A stretch of 9,892 nt of DNA from Riemerella anatipestifer_E (lineage in GTDB: Bacteria; Bacteroidota; Bacteroidia; Flavobacteriales; Weeksellaceae): assembly GCF_009932355.1 (NCBI RefSeq), contig NZ_LEKU01000034.1, positions 1 through 9,892 on the forward strand, in the 5' to 3' direction. This document shows positions 1 to 6,256 of this stretch, piece after piece (position 1 is the stretch's first letter; each line of letters starts with the position of its first letter). A model generated the notes under the pieces. That model ran no database searches. It was not told the DNA's origin and saw nothing but the letters and a program-made list of their open reading frames with translations. A program made the position numbers and the translations under genes.

Positions 1-166
1 TGTCCATACATATTTTTACTGTCGGTGGAACTAACTCCTCGTCTTCTTTGTTTGCTATTATAAAAACAACCCAGTCATTTTTTGGCAAAGAAAACCTCCA
101 TTCAGAATTATTTCTTATCTGAACGTAATATATTTTTCTATTATCAATTCTTCCTATTAGTTCCAT
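1..166 (-). CDS. hypothetical protein, N-terminal part (cut by window edge)
   Basis: An open frame runs from ATG (complement of 164-166) to the left edge without a stop, giving 55 N-terminal residues beginning MELIGRIDNRKIYYVQIRNN and passing through WRFSLPKNDWVVFIIA. I do not recognise the family. There is no signal peptide. The alternation of short beta-like stretches suggests a small cytoplasmic alpha/beta or beta-rich protein, but that is only an impression. The start codon lies only about 9 nt inside the cassette terminus GTTGCCTGC (complement of 176-184), the same compact arrangement as the other minus-strand cassettes, which supports this as the true start. It would be the gene of the next cassette downstream in the array's reading direction. 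The evidence is the uninterrupted frame and its position. Function is unknown. Confidence 0.6.
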   Translation of the reverse strand, partial: MELIGRIDNRKIYYVQIRNNSEWRFSLPKNDWVVFIIANKEDEELVPPTVKICMD

Positions 167-181
167 TTCCAGCTTGCAGGC

Positions 182-367
182 AACGGGAAAAGTATTTGCG
201 AAGGGCGGGCTAAATTGGACTGGAAAGTTCAATTTCGACCAACCGGAGCAGATGCTTTTCCAATGAAACTAAATTAATCAAAATAGTTGAATTGGAAAGC
301 ATATGCGGCTAAATATTCCTGCTTTTCAATTCAACATCTTAGCCCCGCCTTTTGCAAATACTATGTT
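182..367 (-). repeat. attC-like hairpin repeat, copy 1 (186 bp)
   Basis: Starts AACGGG and ends CTATGTT. The outer stem pairs AGTATTTGCGAAGGGCGGG with CCCGCCTTTTGCAAATACT, perfect apart from two G-T wobbles, with an asymmetric internal loop next to AAC/GTT. This resembles the R-box, spacer, L-box order of attC sites. An inner hairpin pairs ATGCTTTTCCAAT (252-264) with ATTGGAAAGCAT (291-302). Its inner stem differs in sequence from copies 2, 3 and 5 but still pairs. Strand is given as the sense of the neighbouring cassette genes. It follows the stop codon of the OLD nuclease gene. Confidence 0.8.
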
Positions 368-2129
368 ATAGGCAGTTTAATTTTCTTCAACTAACTCTAA
401 TGGGCTTACCTCATCTATTACAAGAGGAACAAAAAGATTATCAATGGCATTAAATAATATACCAAATTCGGCAAAATGTTCTGAATCTAATTCTTCAATT
501 GTTTTAGAGAATTCATTTTTATCTCCTGATATCTCAAATATATTTGTTGTTAAGATATTTTCCCCTTTCATATTTTTTTCTTCAAGAATATCATTTGAAA
601 AATAGTGTTCAATAACAAAATACCGTTGAGTAATATTTTGAGTAACAAATTCACTTCTAAAATTTGGAGTTGGTAATATCATACCGAAAACTGATTTTGT
701 TTTATGCTTTCTTGAAATGTTATCAATATTGTGATTTTCGAATATTTTCTTATTTAATCCTTTAAATTGCTCATTACCTTCGCGATCATTATCGAAAAGA
801 CCTACCAGTTTTATATCATTAGATATTGAGGAAATAAATTCGATTGTACGTCTTACTGTATCAGCATTTCCTGTTCTTTTATCTTCTTCTAATTCTAATC
901 CTGAAGGTATTATATGATATGGAATTTCTACATTAGGATTTAACTTACAAAATGCAGTTTCAATAATTTTTTTATCAGTTTTACCTTCTGTTATTATAAT
1001 GATTTTTTTCTTTTCAACATCGCTTAACGCTAATAGTTTATTAGCTAATTCATTATTAACAGATGAATAAGAAGAAACAGGTAAACTTGTGATTTTACCT
1101 TCCTCTATAGATTTTGAATTTATAAAAAACAGTTCGCCTTCTCCTGCTTTATTTATTAAACGGTCATTATGTGAAACCAAAAATGTTTGATAATTTGTGT
1201 TTTCCCTTAGTTCATCTAATAAATTAGCTTGTAAATTTGAATGAATATGAGAATCGGGTTCATCAATTAAAAGTAAATTAACGCAATGTTCTCTTTTATT
1301 AATAAATTCAATAGTTGAAAATATTTCAATAATTTGTAACATACCGCTACCAACCAAAGATATTTCAACCTCTTTTTTACCAATTTCTTGAATTGTTAAT
1401 CTTACAAATTCTTCTTCTTGTTTGCTCCTATTTTTTAACTTGATAGAGAAATTTGAGTTAAAAACTTTATTTAATCGATTTTCTAAATTTTGAAATTTAG
1501 TATCAGTCTTCTCTGATTTCAAAATTTTATTTCGTATTACTTCGTGAGATTTGCCTAAAGAAATTTTTTTTAGAAGTTGAGCGTTATTGTAAAAAGGTTC
1601 ATTTTTTATAGAATGAAATATAGGTCTAGTTTGATATATGAAAATAGCATCTCTTAAATTTAATCCAAACCCTAATACTAAATCTTTAAATTTGTTAAAT
1701 TGTGTAATATCATATTTGATTCTAAAATATGAATTTGGAATTCCTGGCTTTTCAAGAGTTATTTTTAACGGAATTATTTCTTCTAAATGACAAAATGTAA
1801 TTGTAATTGATAATTCTTTTCTTGATGGCTTGTTAAATATATCATTGTCATCTCTTAATCTTAAGAAAAAAAGACTATCAAAACTCAGATAACAAGGAGA
1901 GGCTTGACCATAGAATTGTTTTCCGTTTACCTGAATCAATTTATCGAATGCAGCTTTCCATAATTGTATTGCTTCTAGAAGAGTTGATTTTCCAACGTTA
2001 TTTTCACCAACGATGAAATTAAATTCTTGATTACAATCAAAGGAGACATAATTATATGCTTTAAAATTATCGAGAATTATTTCCTTGATTCTCATATACA
2101 TTTATGGTTTTTAGTTAAATTGCCTATAA
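184..2129 (-). mobile_element. gene cassette 1 (OLD nuclease)
   Basis: The module ends are GTTATAGGCA (365-374) and its exact complement TGCCTATAAC (2121-2130), a 10-bp match found only at this module. With copy 1 as its attC-like site downstream of the gene, the unit would be about 1.95 kb. The limits assume a cut between G and TT of the core site, by analogy with integrons. Confidence 0.65.
377..2101 (-). CDS. OLD-family ATP-dependent endonuclease (AAA ATPase plus TOPRIM)
   Basis: Predicted nuclease of the OLD (overcoming lysogenization defect) family, 574 aa, close to the length of stand-alone OLD proteins such as that of phage P2. Seen in order: an N-terminal SMC/RecF-like ATPase start (IKEIILDNFKAY), Walker A GENNVGKST (32-40), an ABC-type signature region LVGSGMLQ (249-256), Walker B LLLIDEP (276-282), an H-loop SHND (310-313), then a TOPRIM domain with TEGKTD (371-376, catalytic Glu372), acidic DND (437-439) and IEHYF (497-501). 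All key residues are intact, so it should be active. Family members cut DNA, and several act in phage defence. No UvrD-like helicase partner (as in Gabija) is next to it, which fits a stand-alone OLD. A second in-frame ATG (complement of 2093-2095) gives MRIKEI and is an equally likely start. The gene is very AT-rich, unlike the efflux operon, and its stop lies 2 nt from the cassette terminus. Defence function is inferred. Confidence 0.88.
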   Translation of the reverse strand: MYMRIKEIILDNFKAYNYVSFDCNQEFNFIVGENNVGKSTLLEAIQLWKAAFDKLIQVNGKQFYGQASPCYLSFDSLFFLRLRDDNDIFNKPSRKELSITITFCHLEEIIPLKITLEKPGIPNSYFRIKYDITQFNKFKDLVLGFGLNLRDAIFIYQTRPIFHSIKNEPFYNNAQLLKKISLGKSHEVIRNKILKSEKTDTKFQNLENRLNKVFNSNFSIKLKNRSKQEEEFVRLTIQEIGKKEVEISLVGSGMLQIIEIFSTIEFINKREHCVNLLLIDEPDSHIHSNLQANLLDELRENTNYQTFLVSHNDRLINKAGEGELFFINSKSIEEGKITSLPVSSYSSVNNELANKLLALSDVEKKKIIIITEGKTDKKIIETAFCKLNPNVEIPYHIIPSGLELEEDKRTGNADTVRRTIEFISSISNDIKLVGLFDNDREGNEQFKGLNKKIFENHNIDNISRKHKTKSVFGMILPTPNFRSEFVTQNITQRYFVIEHYFSNDILEEKNMKGENILTTNIFEISGDKNEFSKTIEELDSEHFAEFGILFNAIDNLFVPLVIDEVSPLELVEEN

Positions 2130-2313
2130 CGGAAAATGTATTTGCGAAGGGCGGGCTAAATTGGACTGAAAAGTTCAATTTCGACCAACCGAAGCGGATG
2201 CTTTTTCCGTATTGCTAAACTAAGAAAAAAAGTAATACGGAAAAGCAGAAGCGGATAAATATTCCCAAACTTTCAACCCTGCACTTAACCCCGCCTTTTG
2301 CAAATACTATGTT
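2128..2313 (-). repeat. attC-like hairpin repeat, copy 2 (186 bp)
   Basis: Starts AACGGAAAATG and ends ACTATGTT, with the same outer stem as copy 1. The inner hairpin pairs GCTTTTTCCGTATT (from 2200) with AATACGGAAAAGC (2234-2246). The direct repeat GAAGCGGAT occurs on both sides of the inner stem, so it cannot pair with itself in the hairpin. The left flank belongs to the OLD cassette and the right flank to the UPF0303 cassette. Confidence 0.8.
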
Positions 2314-2883
2314 AGCGGTAGTTTTTTGTCTAGAAATATTTTCCTTTTAATGCGTCAATAATTATTTTATGGTCTTCTTCGTCGTGCAATCCTGAAACAG
2401 TAATAATTGCAACCATACCTGCACCTTTAACAAAGATTGGGATTGCTCCACCCTTTGCAAGAAAGTCTTTTTCGTCAAGTGCAAAGGTCTCTTTCAATGT
2501 CATATTCCCATCTTTCAAGTCATTCTTAACACTTAATGAACTTTCTTCAAATTGTTTAGCAACGTTAGCTTTTCGTCTTAGCCAATTGTGTTTATCCATT
2601 GGTAAATTGTCGTCAACATAAAGAAAAACCGTATGGTTTAGTCTAATTATTTCTACTGCAATATTTTGATTCCTACTTTTAGCCAACTCCAACACTTTTG
2701 AACCCATATCAAAAGCCATTCTATTATCAAAACTGTCTACTTCTATTTTTTTCATTACTTCATTTTTTGTTTGTGCGTTCACACCAAAATTAAATATTGT
2801 CAAGGCTAAAATAATTAATATTCGTTTCATAAATTTTGTGATTCTTTTGTTTTTTGCATTTCGGTTCTTAAAATTACCGCTAA
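2130..2883 (-). mobile_element. gene cassette 2 (UPF0303-like protein)
   Basis: The module is bounded by GTTAGCGGTA (2311-2320) and its exact complement TACCGCTAAC (2875-2884). The unit is about 0.75 kb with copy 2 as its downstream attC-like site. The cut position is assumed by analogy with integrons. Confidence 0.65.
2330..2830 (-). CDS. UPF0303 / GlcG-HbpS-like protein with signal peptide
   Basis: 166 aa. The N-terminus MKRILIILALTIFNFGVNA followed by Q is a classical signal peptide, so the mature protein should be exported. The rest resembles the UPF0303 family in the GlcG/HbpS (haem-degrading domain) superfamily: FDNRMAFDMG near 35-43, W83 with RRK, an SS pair (97-98), AKGGAIPI (126-132), VSGL (145-148) and EDH (152-154). 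Family members that I know are cytoplasmic and about 160 aa without a leader, so the exported form is unusual. Biochemical function of UPF0303 is poorly defined, and haem or small-ligand binding is only a family-level hint. I chose the ATG at 2828-2830 because it opens the signal peptide. The frame stays open upstream into repeat copy 3, but that extension is repeat-encoded and unlikely to be translated. It is alone in its cassette. Confidence 0.78.
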   Translation of the reverse strand: MKRILIILALTIFNFGVNAQTKNEVMKKIEVDSFDNRMAFDMGSKVLELAKSRNQNIAVEIIRLNHTVFLYVDDNLPMDKHNWLRRKANVAKQFEESSLSVKNDLKDGNMTLKETFALDEKDFLAKGGAIPIFVKGAGMVAIITVSGLHDEEDHKIIIDALKGKYF

Positions 2884-3066
2884 CGGAAAAAGTATTTGCG
2901 AAGGGCGGACTAAATTGAACCAATCGGTCAATTTCGACCAACCGTAGCAGATGCTTTTTCCGTATTGCTAATCTAAGAAAAAAAGTAATACGGAAAAGCA
3001 GATGCGGATAATTATTCCCAAATTTTTAACCTTGCACTTAACCCCGCCTTTTGCAAATACTATGTT
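2882..3066 (-). repeat. attC-like hairpin repeat, copy 3 (185 bp)
   Basis: Starts AACGGAAAAAG and ends ACTATGTT. The outer stem is as in copies 1 and 2, but reads GGGCGGAC on the left arm. The inner hairpin TTTTTCCGTATT / AATACGGAAAA is almost identical to copies 2 and 5. The conserved block TTCGACCAACCG lies on the left arm at about 2932-2943. Confidence 0.8.
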
Positions 3067-3918
3067 GTACGACGTTTTTTTATTCAATAGTTATTATTTC
3101 AAATTTATTTGATCTTAAATATATATAGTTGTAGAATAAATGATTCTTATCTAACATATCATTTTCATCCAACAGTTTAACTAAAATACTCCCTGCAATT
3201 TGAGAATAATGGAAAAACTGTTTTACTATTTCCTTTGTAACATTTAATGGATATTCAACTCCACAAAAATTTTCATCAAAAATTTCAGTATTGTCTTTCC
3301 TTCCTTGATATGATTGAAGAGCTATTGACGGAATATTTCCGTGTGAATTAGTCGATAATTGAGAATATATGCTCTTTAAAATTAGATTAAATGTAGACCA
3401 AAAAGCATCAAAATCTCCCTTAATATGGTTTTTCAGAATTTTTTTAAGAGCTTTTTCAGTATTTATAGGTTTTGGAGTTAAAATAAAATTTTTGTCATTT
3501 TCTCTACAGTAAATTTTAAAATAATCTTCACTTCCAACAAAAGCAATAAGAGTATTAAGAAATTCAAATTGACTTCTGAACAAAAGTTGAAATTGAATAT
3601 GTAAACCTTTCTCAAACAATTGTTTCAGCTCATAACAATTATCTGCAACAACTCTTAAGTATTTTTCACAAAAAAAATGTCTACCTTTCAATTCTTCCGA
3701 TTCTTTATCGTTTGTTACAACATATGATAATAGAAAATATAACGTTTTTATTTCATCAAATTTTTTTAAACTTTTTTTAAAATTATTATTGTGTGATTCA
3801 ATATTTTGATTTATTTTTTTGTCATATTCTTCATTTATAATCTCTATCAATTCATCAAAATCATTTTCATTAATTTCTTCCATACTTTGTAGGTATTTTT
3901 TGATAAAATGTCGTACAA
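2884..3918 (-). mobile_element. gene cassette 3 (uncharacterised helical protein)
   Basis: The module is bounded by GTTGTACGAC (3064-3073) and its exact complement GTCGTACAAC (3910-3919). The unit is about 1.0 kb with copy 3 as its downstream attC-like site. The cut position is assumed by analogy with integrons. Confidence 0.65.
3080..3883 (-). CDS. uncharacterised helical protein, possibly DUF5677-like
   Basis: 267 aa, rich in Lys, Asn, Glu and Phe, with no signal peptide or membrane segment, so probably cytoplasmic and mostly alpha-helical. Two stretches stand out: LLFRSQFEFLNTLIAF (100-115) and YSQLSTNSHGN (173-183). An Arg/Glu helix followed later by a Ser/His-containing motif near an S-x-x-S-H-G pattern recalls DUF5677 and HEPN-like helical proteins, but I cannot confirm this from sequence alone. 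The start is the ATG at 3881-3883. The open frame continues upstream into the hairpin repeat, giving a low-complexity extension encoded by the nested insert, which I exclude. It is the only gene of its cassette, and its stop lies 6 nt from the cassette terminus. Function unknown. Confidence 0.7.
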   Translation of the reverse strand: MEEINENDFDELIEIINEEYDKKINQNIESHNNNFKKSLKKFDEIKTLYFLLSYVVTNDKESEELKGRHFFCEKYLRVVADNCYELKQLFEKGLHIQFQLLFRSQFEFLNTLIAFVGSEDYFKIYCRENDKNFILTPKPINTEKALKKILKNHIKGDFDAFWSTFNLILKSIYSQLSTNSHGNIPSIALQSYQGRKDNTEIFDENFCGVEYPLNVTKEIVKQFFHYSQIAGSILVKLLDENDMLDKNHLFYNYIYLRSNKFEIITIE

Positions 3919-4262
3919 CGGCTCGGCGGCTTTGCGAAGTTTCCTCTGGAAGCTCTGCTTCCGAGAGGGAATTTTGCAAAACCGCTTGATGTGCGAAGTT
4001 CGCGAAGCGACGAGCTCATCAGGCGGCGTAAGCCGCCGAGCCGATGTAGCGAAAGGAGCGAAGCGGATTTCGCTACATCGGTTCGGGGCTTTGCGAGGGA
4101 GAGGATTAGAAAGCACAAACTTTCAATTTAGCACCAACGTAGCAAAACCATTTTTTTATTTGCTAATTTACACTTTTCAAACAAATAAAAAATGGTTTTT
4201 GCGGAATAGAAGCACAAAAGTTGAATTTAGCACTTAACCCGCTCTCTTGCAAAACCCTTGTT
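3917..4262 (-). repeat. attC-like hairpin repeat, copy 4, interrupted by a nested insert (346 bp)
   Basis: Starts AACGG and ends CCCTTGTT. Without the insert at 3920-4081 it is about 184 bp: left arm GGGGCTTTGCGAGGGAGAG pairs imperfectly with CTCTCTTGCAAAACCC. An inner hairpin of about 20 bp pairs 4142-4162 with 4182-4202 (GCAAAACCATTT... / ...AAATGGTTTTTGC). Two 23-bp near-repeats, 4112-4134 and 4211-4233, share AGCACAAA and AATTTAGCAC but have different centres. The body is unrelated to copies 1, 2, 3 and 5, while polarity and core ends are the same. This fills most of the gene-free stretch between 3884 and 4420. Confidence 0.7.
3920..4081. mobile_element. hairpin-rich attC-targeting insert, copy A (about 162 bp)
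   Basis: Identical to 9548-9709 except for one base (C4027 / T9655), whereas the surrounding repeat bodies are unrelated. Both copies sit directly after AACGG. Structure: 12-bp arms 3919-3930 (CGGCTCGGCGGC) and 4032-4043; hairpin GGAAGC-TCT-GCTTCC (3948-3962); hairpin GGCGGC-GTAA-GCCGCC (4022-4037), which competes with the long-range arm; perfect 14-bp stem CCGATGTAGCGAAA (4041-4054) with 4068-4081. GCGAA is repeated several times. CGG occurs at both borders, so the exact ends are ambiguous by about 3 bp. No coding capacity that I trust. Confidence 0.7.
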
Positions 4263-4327
4263 AGTGGCTGTGGCTGTTTGTTTACTCTTTGTTTGATTCA
4301 TTTATCTGTAAATCAAAAGACTAAAAA

Positions 4328-4360
4328 AACTTTTGCTTTTTCTCCAAAAGTTAATTTTTT
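4328..4360 (+). terminator. possible terminator ahead of the efflux promoter
   Basis: Perfect 8-bp inverted repeat AACTTTTG (4328-4335) and CAAAAGTT (4345-4352), followed by AATTTTTT. It is AT-rich and thus weak as an intrinsic terminator. It may insulate the operon from read-through out of the neighbouring cassette. Confidence 0.35.
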
Positions 4361-4372
4361 CAAAAAACAGTC

Positions 4373-4399
4373 TTGTTTGAAAAATTTGTTATACTTTTG
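4373..4399 (+). promoter_or_regulatory. candidate promoter of the efflux operon
   Basis: TACTTTTG (4392-4399) matches the Bacteroidetes -7 element TAnnTTTG exactly. A TTG (4373-4375) lies 16 nt upstream, slightly closer than the usual spacing for the -33 element. Transcription would start about 5-8 nt downstream, inside the palindrome and roughly 15 nt before the marR start codon. Confidence 0.55.
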
Positions 4400-4426
4400 T
4401 TGCATAAACAACAGTTGGTTATGCAA
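4400..4426. promoter_or_regulatory. palindromic operator, likely bound by the MarR-type regulator
   Basis: A 27-bp near-perfect palindrome centred on 4413: outer arms TTGCATAA (4400-4407) and TTATGCAA (4419-4426), inner arms CAAC (4409-4412) and GTTG (4414-4417), with one mismatched pair (4408/4418). It follows the -7 element directly and runs into the marR ATG (4421). Its size and place fit autorepression by a MarR dimer. Binding is inferred. Confidence 0.6.
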
Positions 4427-4864
4427 TCAATTTTAGAATATCAGGATTTTTACAATCTGCTTACGAGCAGGACACCACAGGCATTTAATCGTGTTTTGAA
4501 TAAGAATTTCAGACAGAACGGAGTAGAATTAACCAAGGAGCAATGGTCTATTTTGGCTGTTTTGTGGGAAAATGACGGTTGCTCGCAACAGTATTTGGCA
4601 GATAAGAGCTTTCGGGACAGACCAAGCGTAACCCGTTTGATTGACAATATGGAAAAAGACGGTTTGGTCGACCGGAAACCCGATGTAAATGACAGAAGGT
4701 CTAATTTGATTTTTCTGACAAAAAAAGGAAAGCAAATACAGGAAAAAGTTATGAATCTTGTCAATGCTACCGTCGAAGAATCCATAAAAGGAATCAGTGT
4801 AGAAAATATAGTGACAGTAAAAGAAGTGTTTCATAAAATATATCAAAATTTAGAGGTAAAATGA
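4421..4864 (+). CDS. MarR-family transcriptional regulator
   Basis: 147 aa winged helix-turn-helix repressor, first gene of the efflux operon. The DNA-binding core runs from LTKEQWSILAVLW (38-50) through the recognition helix SVTRLIDNMEKDGLV (69-83) to the wing with DVNDRRSN (88-95), the D-x-R pattern typical of MarR. Flanking helices form the dimer interface. Length is normal for the family. I chose ATG 4421 because the protein then begins with the usual MarR N-terminal helix. A longer frame from a TTG at 4373 would be translated from the promoter itself and is unlikely. Cys54 is the only cysteine I see, and a redox role is possible but unsupported. The gene overlaps the next one by 4 nt (ATGA), indicating translational coupling. 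It probably represses the operon through the palindrome at its own start and releases it when a drug-like ligand binds. Confidence 0.9.
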   Translation: MQSILEYQDFYNLLTSRTPQAFNRVLNKNFRQNGVELTKEQWSILAVLWENDGCSQQYLADKSFRDRPSVTRLIDNMEKDGLVDRKPDVNDRRSNLIFLTKKGKQIQEKVMNLVNATVEESIKGISVENIVTVKEVFHKIYQNLEVK

Positions 4865-6243
4865 GAATTAAAAAATTACTGCCTATACTTGCCTGCCTTT
4901 TGGCTTTTGAAGGAAAGGCTCAAATTGATGTGAGCCCGTCTTTGCAGGAAGCAATTCAGAAAGCAATCGACAAAAACGCTTCTATCCGAAACAAAGATTT
5001 GGAAGTGGAAAAAATCAGTACGGAAAAGAAAAGTGTTTGGAACAAATACATTCCGAAAGTAGAAGGTTCGGCAAATTATATGTATTTCGATACGAAAATA
5101 ACGCTCGATTTACCGACAGGAAACATTCCGGTTATCAATCAGCCGGTTTTTGACGGAAAGCAATCGTTTGACAGTTACGGAAACTTATTGATGGGTAGCC
5201 TGATGGCAAAAACGGTTTTGTTTAGTGGTTTTCAGATTGAAAACGGAGCAAAGGCTTTGGAGCAAAAACGAATCGGAACGGCTTATCTTTCCGAGGCTGA
5301 AAAAGAAAGTTTAATTAAAGAAGTGATTCATTCCTTTGACCAAGTACACTTGTTGAACGAAGTCGAAAAATTGCTGATTGACAGCGAAAAACGATTGGCT
5401 ACCGAAGCCAAAAGAGTAGAAAGGGCTATCGAAGAAGGACTTGCCATTCCGTATGACAGGGACAAAATCAAATTGGCAAATCTCGAATTACAATCCAAAA
5501 AGATAGAAATGGAAGGAAAACGAAAAGTCCTTTACCAAAAAATAAATTACCTCACGGGATATTCCGAAAACCAAATCAAAGAAGTAGAATATTTACTTGT
5601 TCCTTATGTGATTTCGGAAGATTTATCGGTTGAAAACAAACAAGAGCTAAAAGCCTTGGAATCATTCAAGAAGGCTTCCGATTATATGGTCAAGAAAGAA
5701 AAAGGGAGCTATCTTCCTGTTTTGGGAGCATTCGGAGGTGTTACTTATGCGAGCCTTTTTGACGCTACGATGATTACACCTGAAATTCCAATGGTAAATT
5801 CCCGACTTTACGGAAGAATGAATGAACTTACGTTGAGTCCGAATTGGATGGTAGGACTTTCGATGAAGTGGGAGATTTTCAGCGGATTTGAACGTAAGCA
5901 CAAAATCCACGAAGCCAAGATAAATGCGGAACAGGTGCAAAATCAATTAGATGATGCGAAAGAGAAATTTGCTTTGCTTTTGGAAAATAACCTGGCGGAT
6001 TACAGGGTTCAGAATAAGAAATACCAAATTGGTCTGGAACATGAAAAAGTAGCTTCAAACAATCTGAATATGGCTGTAAGGCAATATCAGGAAGGGCTTA
6101 TCAACATTTCCGAAAGATTGGAAGCGGAGAACGATTTGTTTAAAGCATCAGCCAATAAAATTCAGATTTTAGTAGAGCAAAGGCTGTCCGCTTTAGAAAC
6201 ACTTTCCGTAACAGGAGAATTAACCAAAACTATTTTAAACTAA
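4861..6243 (+). CDS. TolC-family outer-membrane efflux protein
   Basis: 460 aa outer-membrane channel subunit. A signal peptide ends near FEGKA followed by Q (about residue 20). The mature protein has the TolC pattern: SLQEAIQKAIDKNASI at the start of the first helical hairpin, a long Lys/Glu-rich coiled-coil segment (roughly 130-230), a second half beginning near YLPVLGAFGGVTYASL and WMVGLSMKWEIFSGF (about 320-345), and final helices with the AVRQYQEGLINISERLEAEN motif common to TolC-like proteins. Length fits the family. The trimeric channel would span the outer membrane and join the adaptor encoded next. It starts inside the marR stop codon and is followed 13 nt later by the adaptor gene. 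Its base composition is visibly less AT-rich than the minus-strand cassettes. Substrate is not deducible. Confidence 0.9.
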   Translation: MRIKKLLPILACLLAFEGKAQIDVSPSLQEAIQKAIDKNASIRNKDLEVEKISTEKKSVWNKYIPKVEGSANYMYFDTKITLDLPTGNIPVINQPVFDGKQSFDSYGNLLMGSLMAKTVLFSGFQIENGAKALEQKRIGTAYLSEAEKESLIKEVIHSFDQVHLLNEVEKLLIDSEKRLATEAKRVERAIEEGLAIPYDRDKIKLANLELQSKKIEMEGKRKVLYQKINYLTGYSENQIKEVEYLLVPYVISEDLSVENKQELKALESFKKASDYMVKKEKGSYLPVLGAFGGVTYASLFDATMITPEIPMVNSRLYGRMNELTLSPNWMVGLSMKWEIFSGFERKHKIHEAKINAEQVQNQLDDAKEKFALLLENNLADYRVQNKKYQIGLEHEKVASNNLNMAVRQYQEGLINISERLEAENDLFKASANKIQILVEQRLSALETLSVTGELTKTILN

Positions 6244-6256
6244 CTTATTAAAAGTG

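Noticed and set aside
2027..2218. Small plus-strand frame across the OLD gene start and repeat copy 2
   Set aside because: It is antisense to the nuclease gene and continues into the hairpin repeat. Similar stretches in other copies are not conserved as frames.
2831..2941. N-terminal extension of the UPF0303-like gene into repeat copy 3
   Set aside because: The extension is encoded by the repeat arm, and the internal ATG at 2828-2830 opens a clean signal peptide.
3884..3979. N-terminal extension of the gene at 3080-3883 into the nested insert
   Set aside because: It reads hairpin DNA and has no protein character. The ATG at 3881-3883 is the first start inside the cassette.
3908..4237. Open frames on both strands through the repeat at 3917-4262, and their near-identical counterparts at 9442-9757
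   Set aside because: They arise from the duplicated GC-rich hairpin element, are open on both strands at once because of its symmetry, and lack plausible starts or protein character.
4221..4436. Plus-strand frame through the leader of the efflux operon
   Set aside because: It crosses the repeat end, the terminator-like hairpin and the promoter, and has no recognisable protein features.
5662..5946. Minus-strand frames inside the efflux genes (also at 4450-4846, 6278-6514, 7191-7391, 8013-8225)
   Set aside because: They are antisense shadows of well-supported marR, tolC, hlyD and permease genes.
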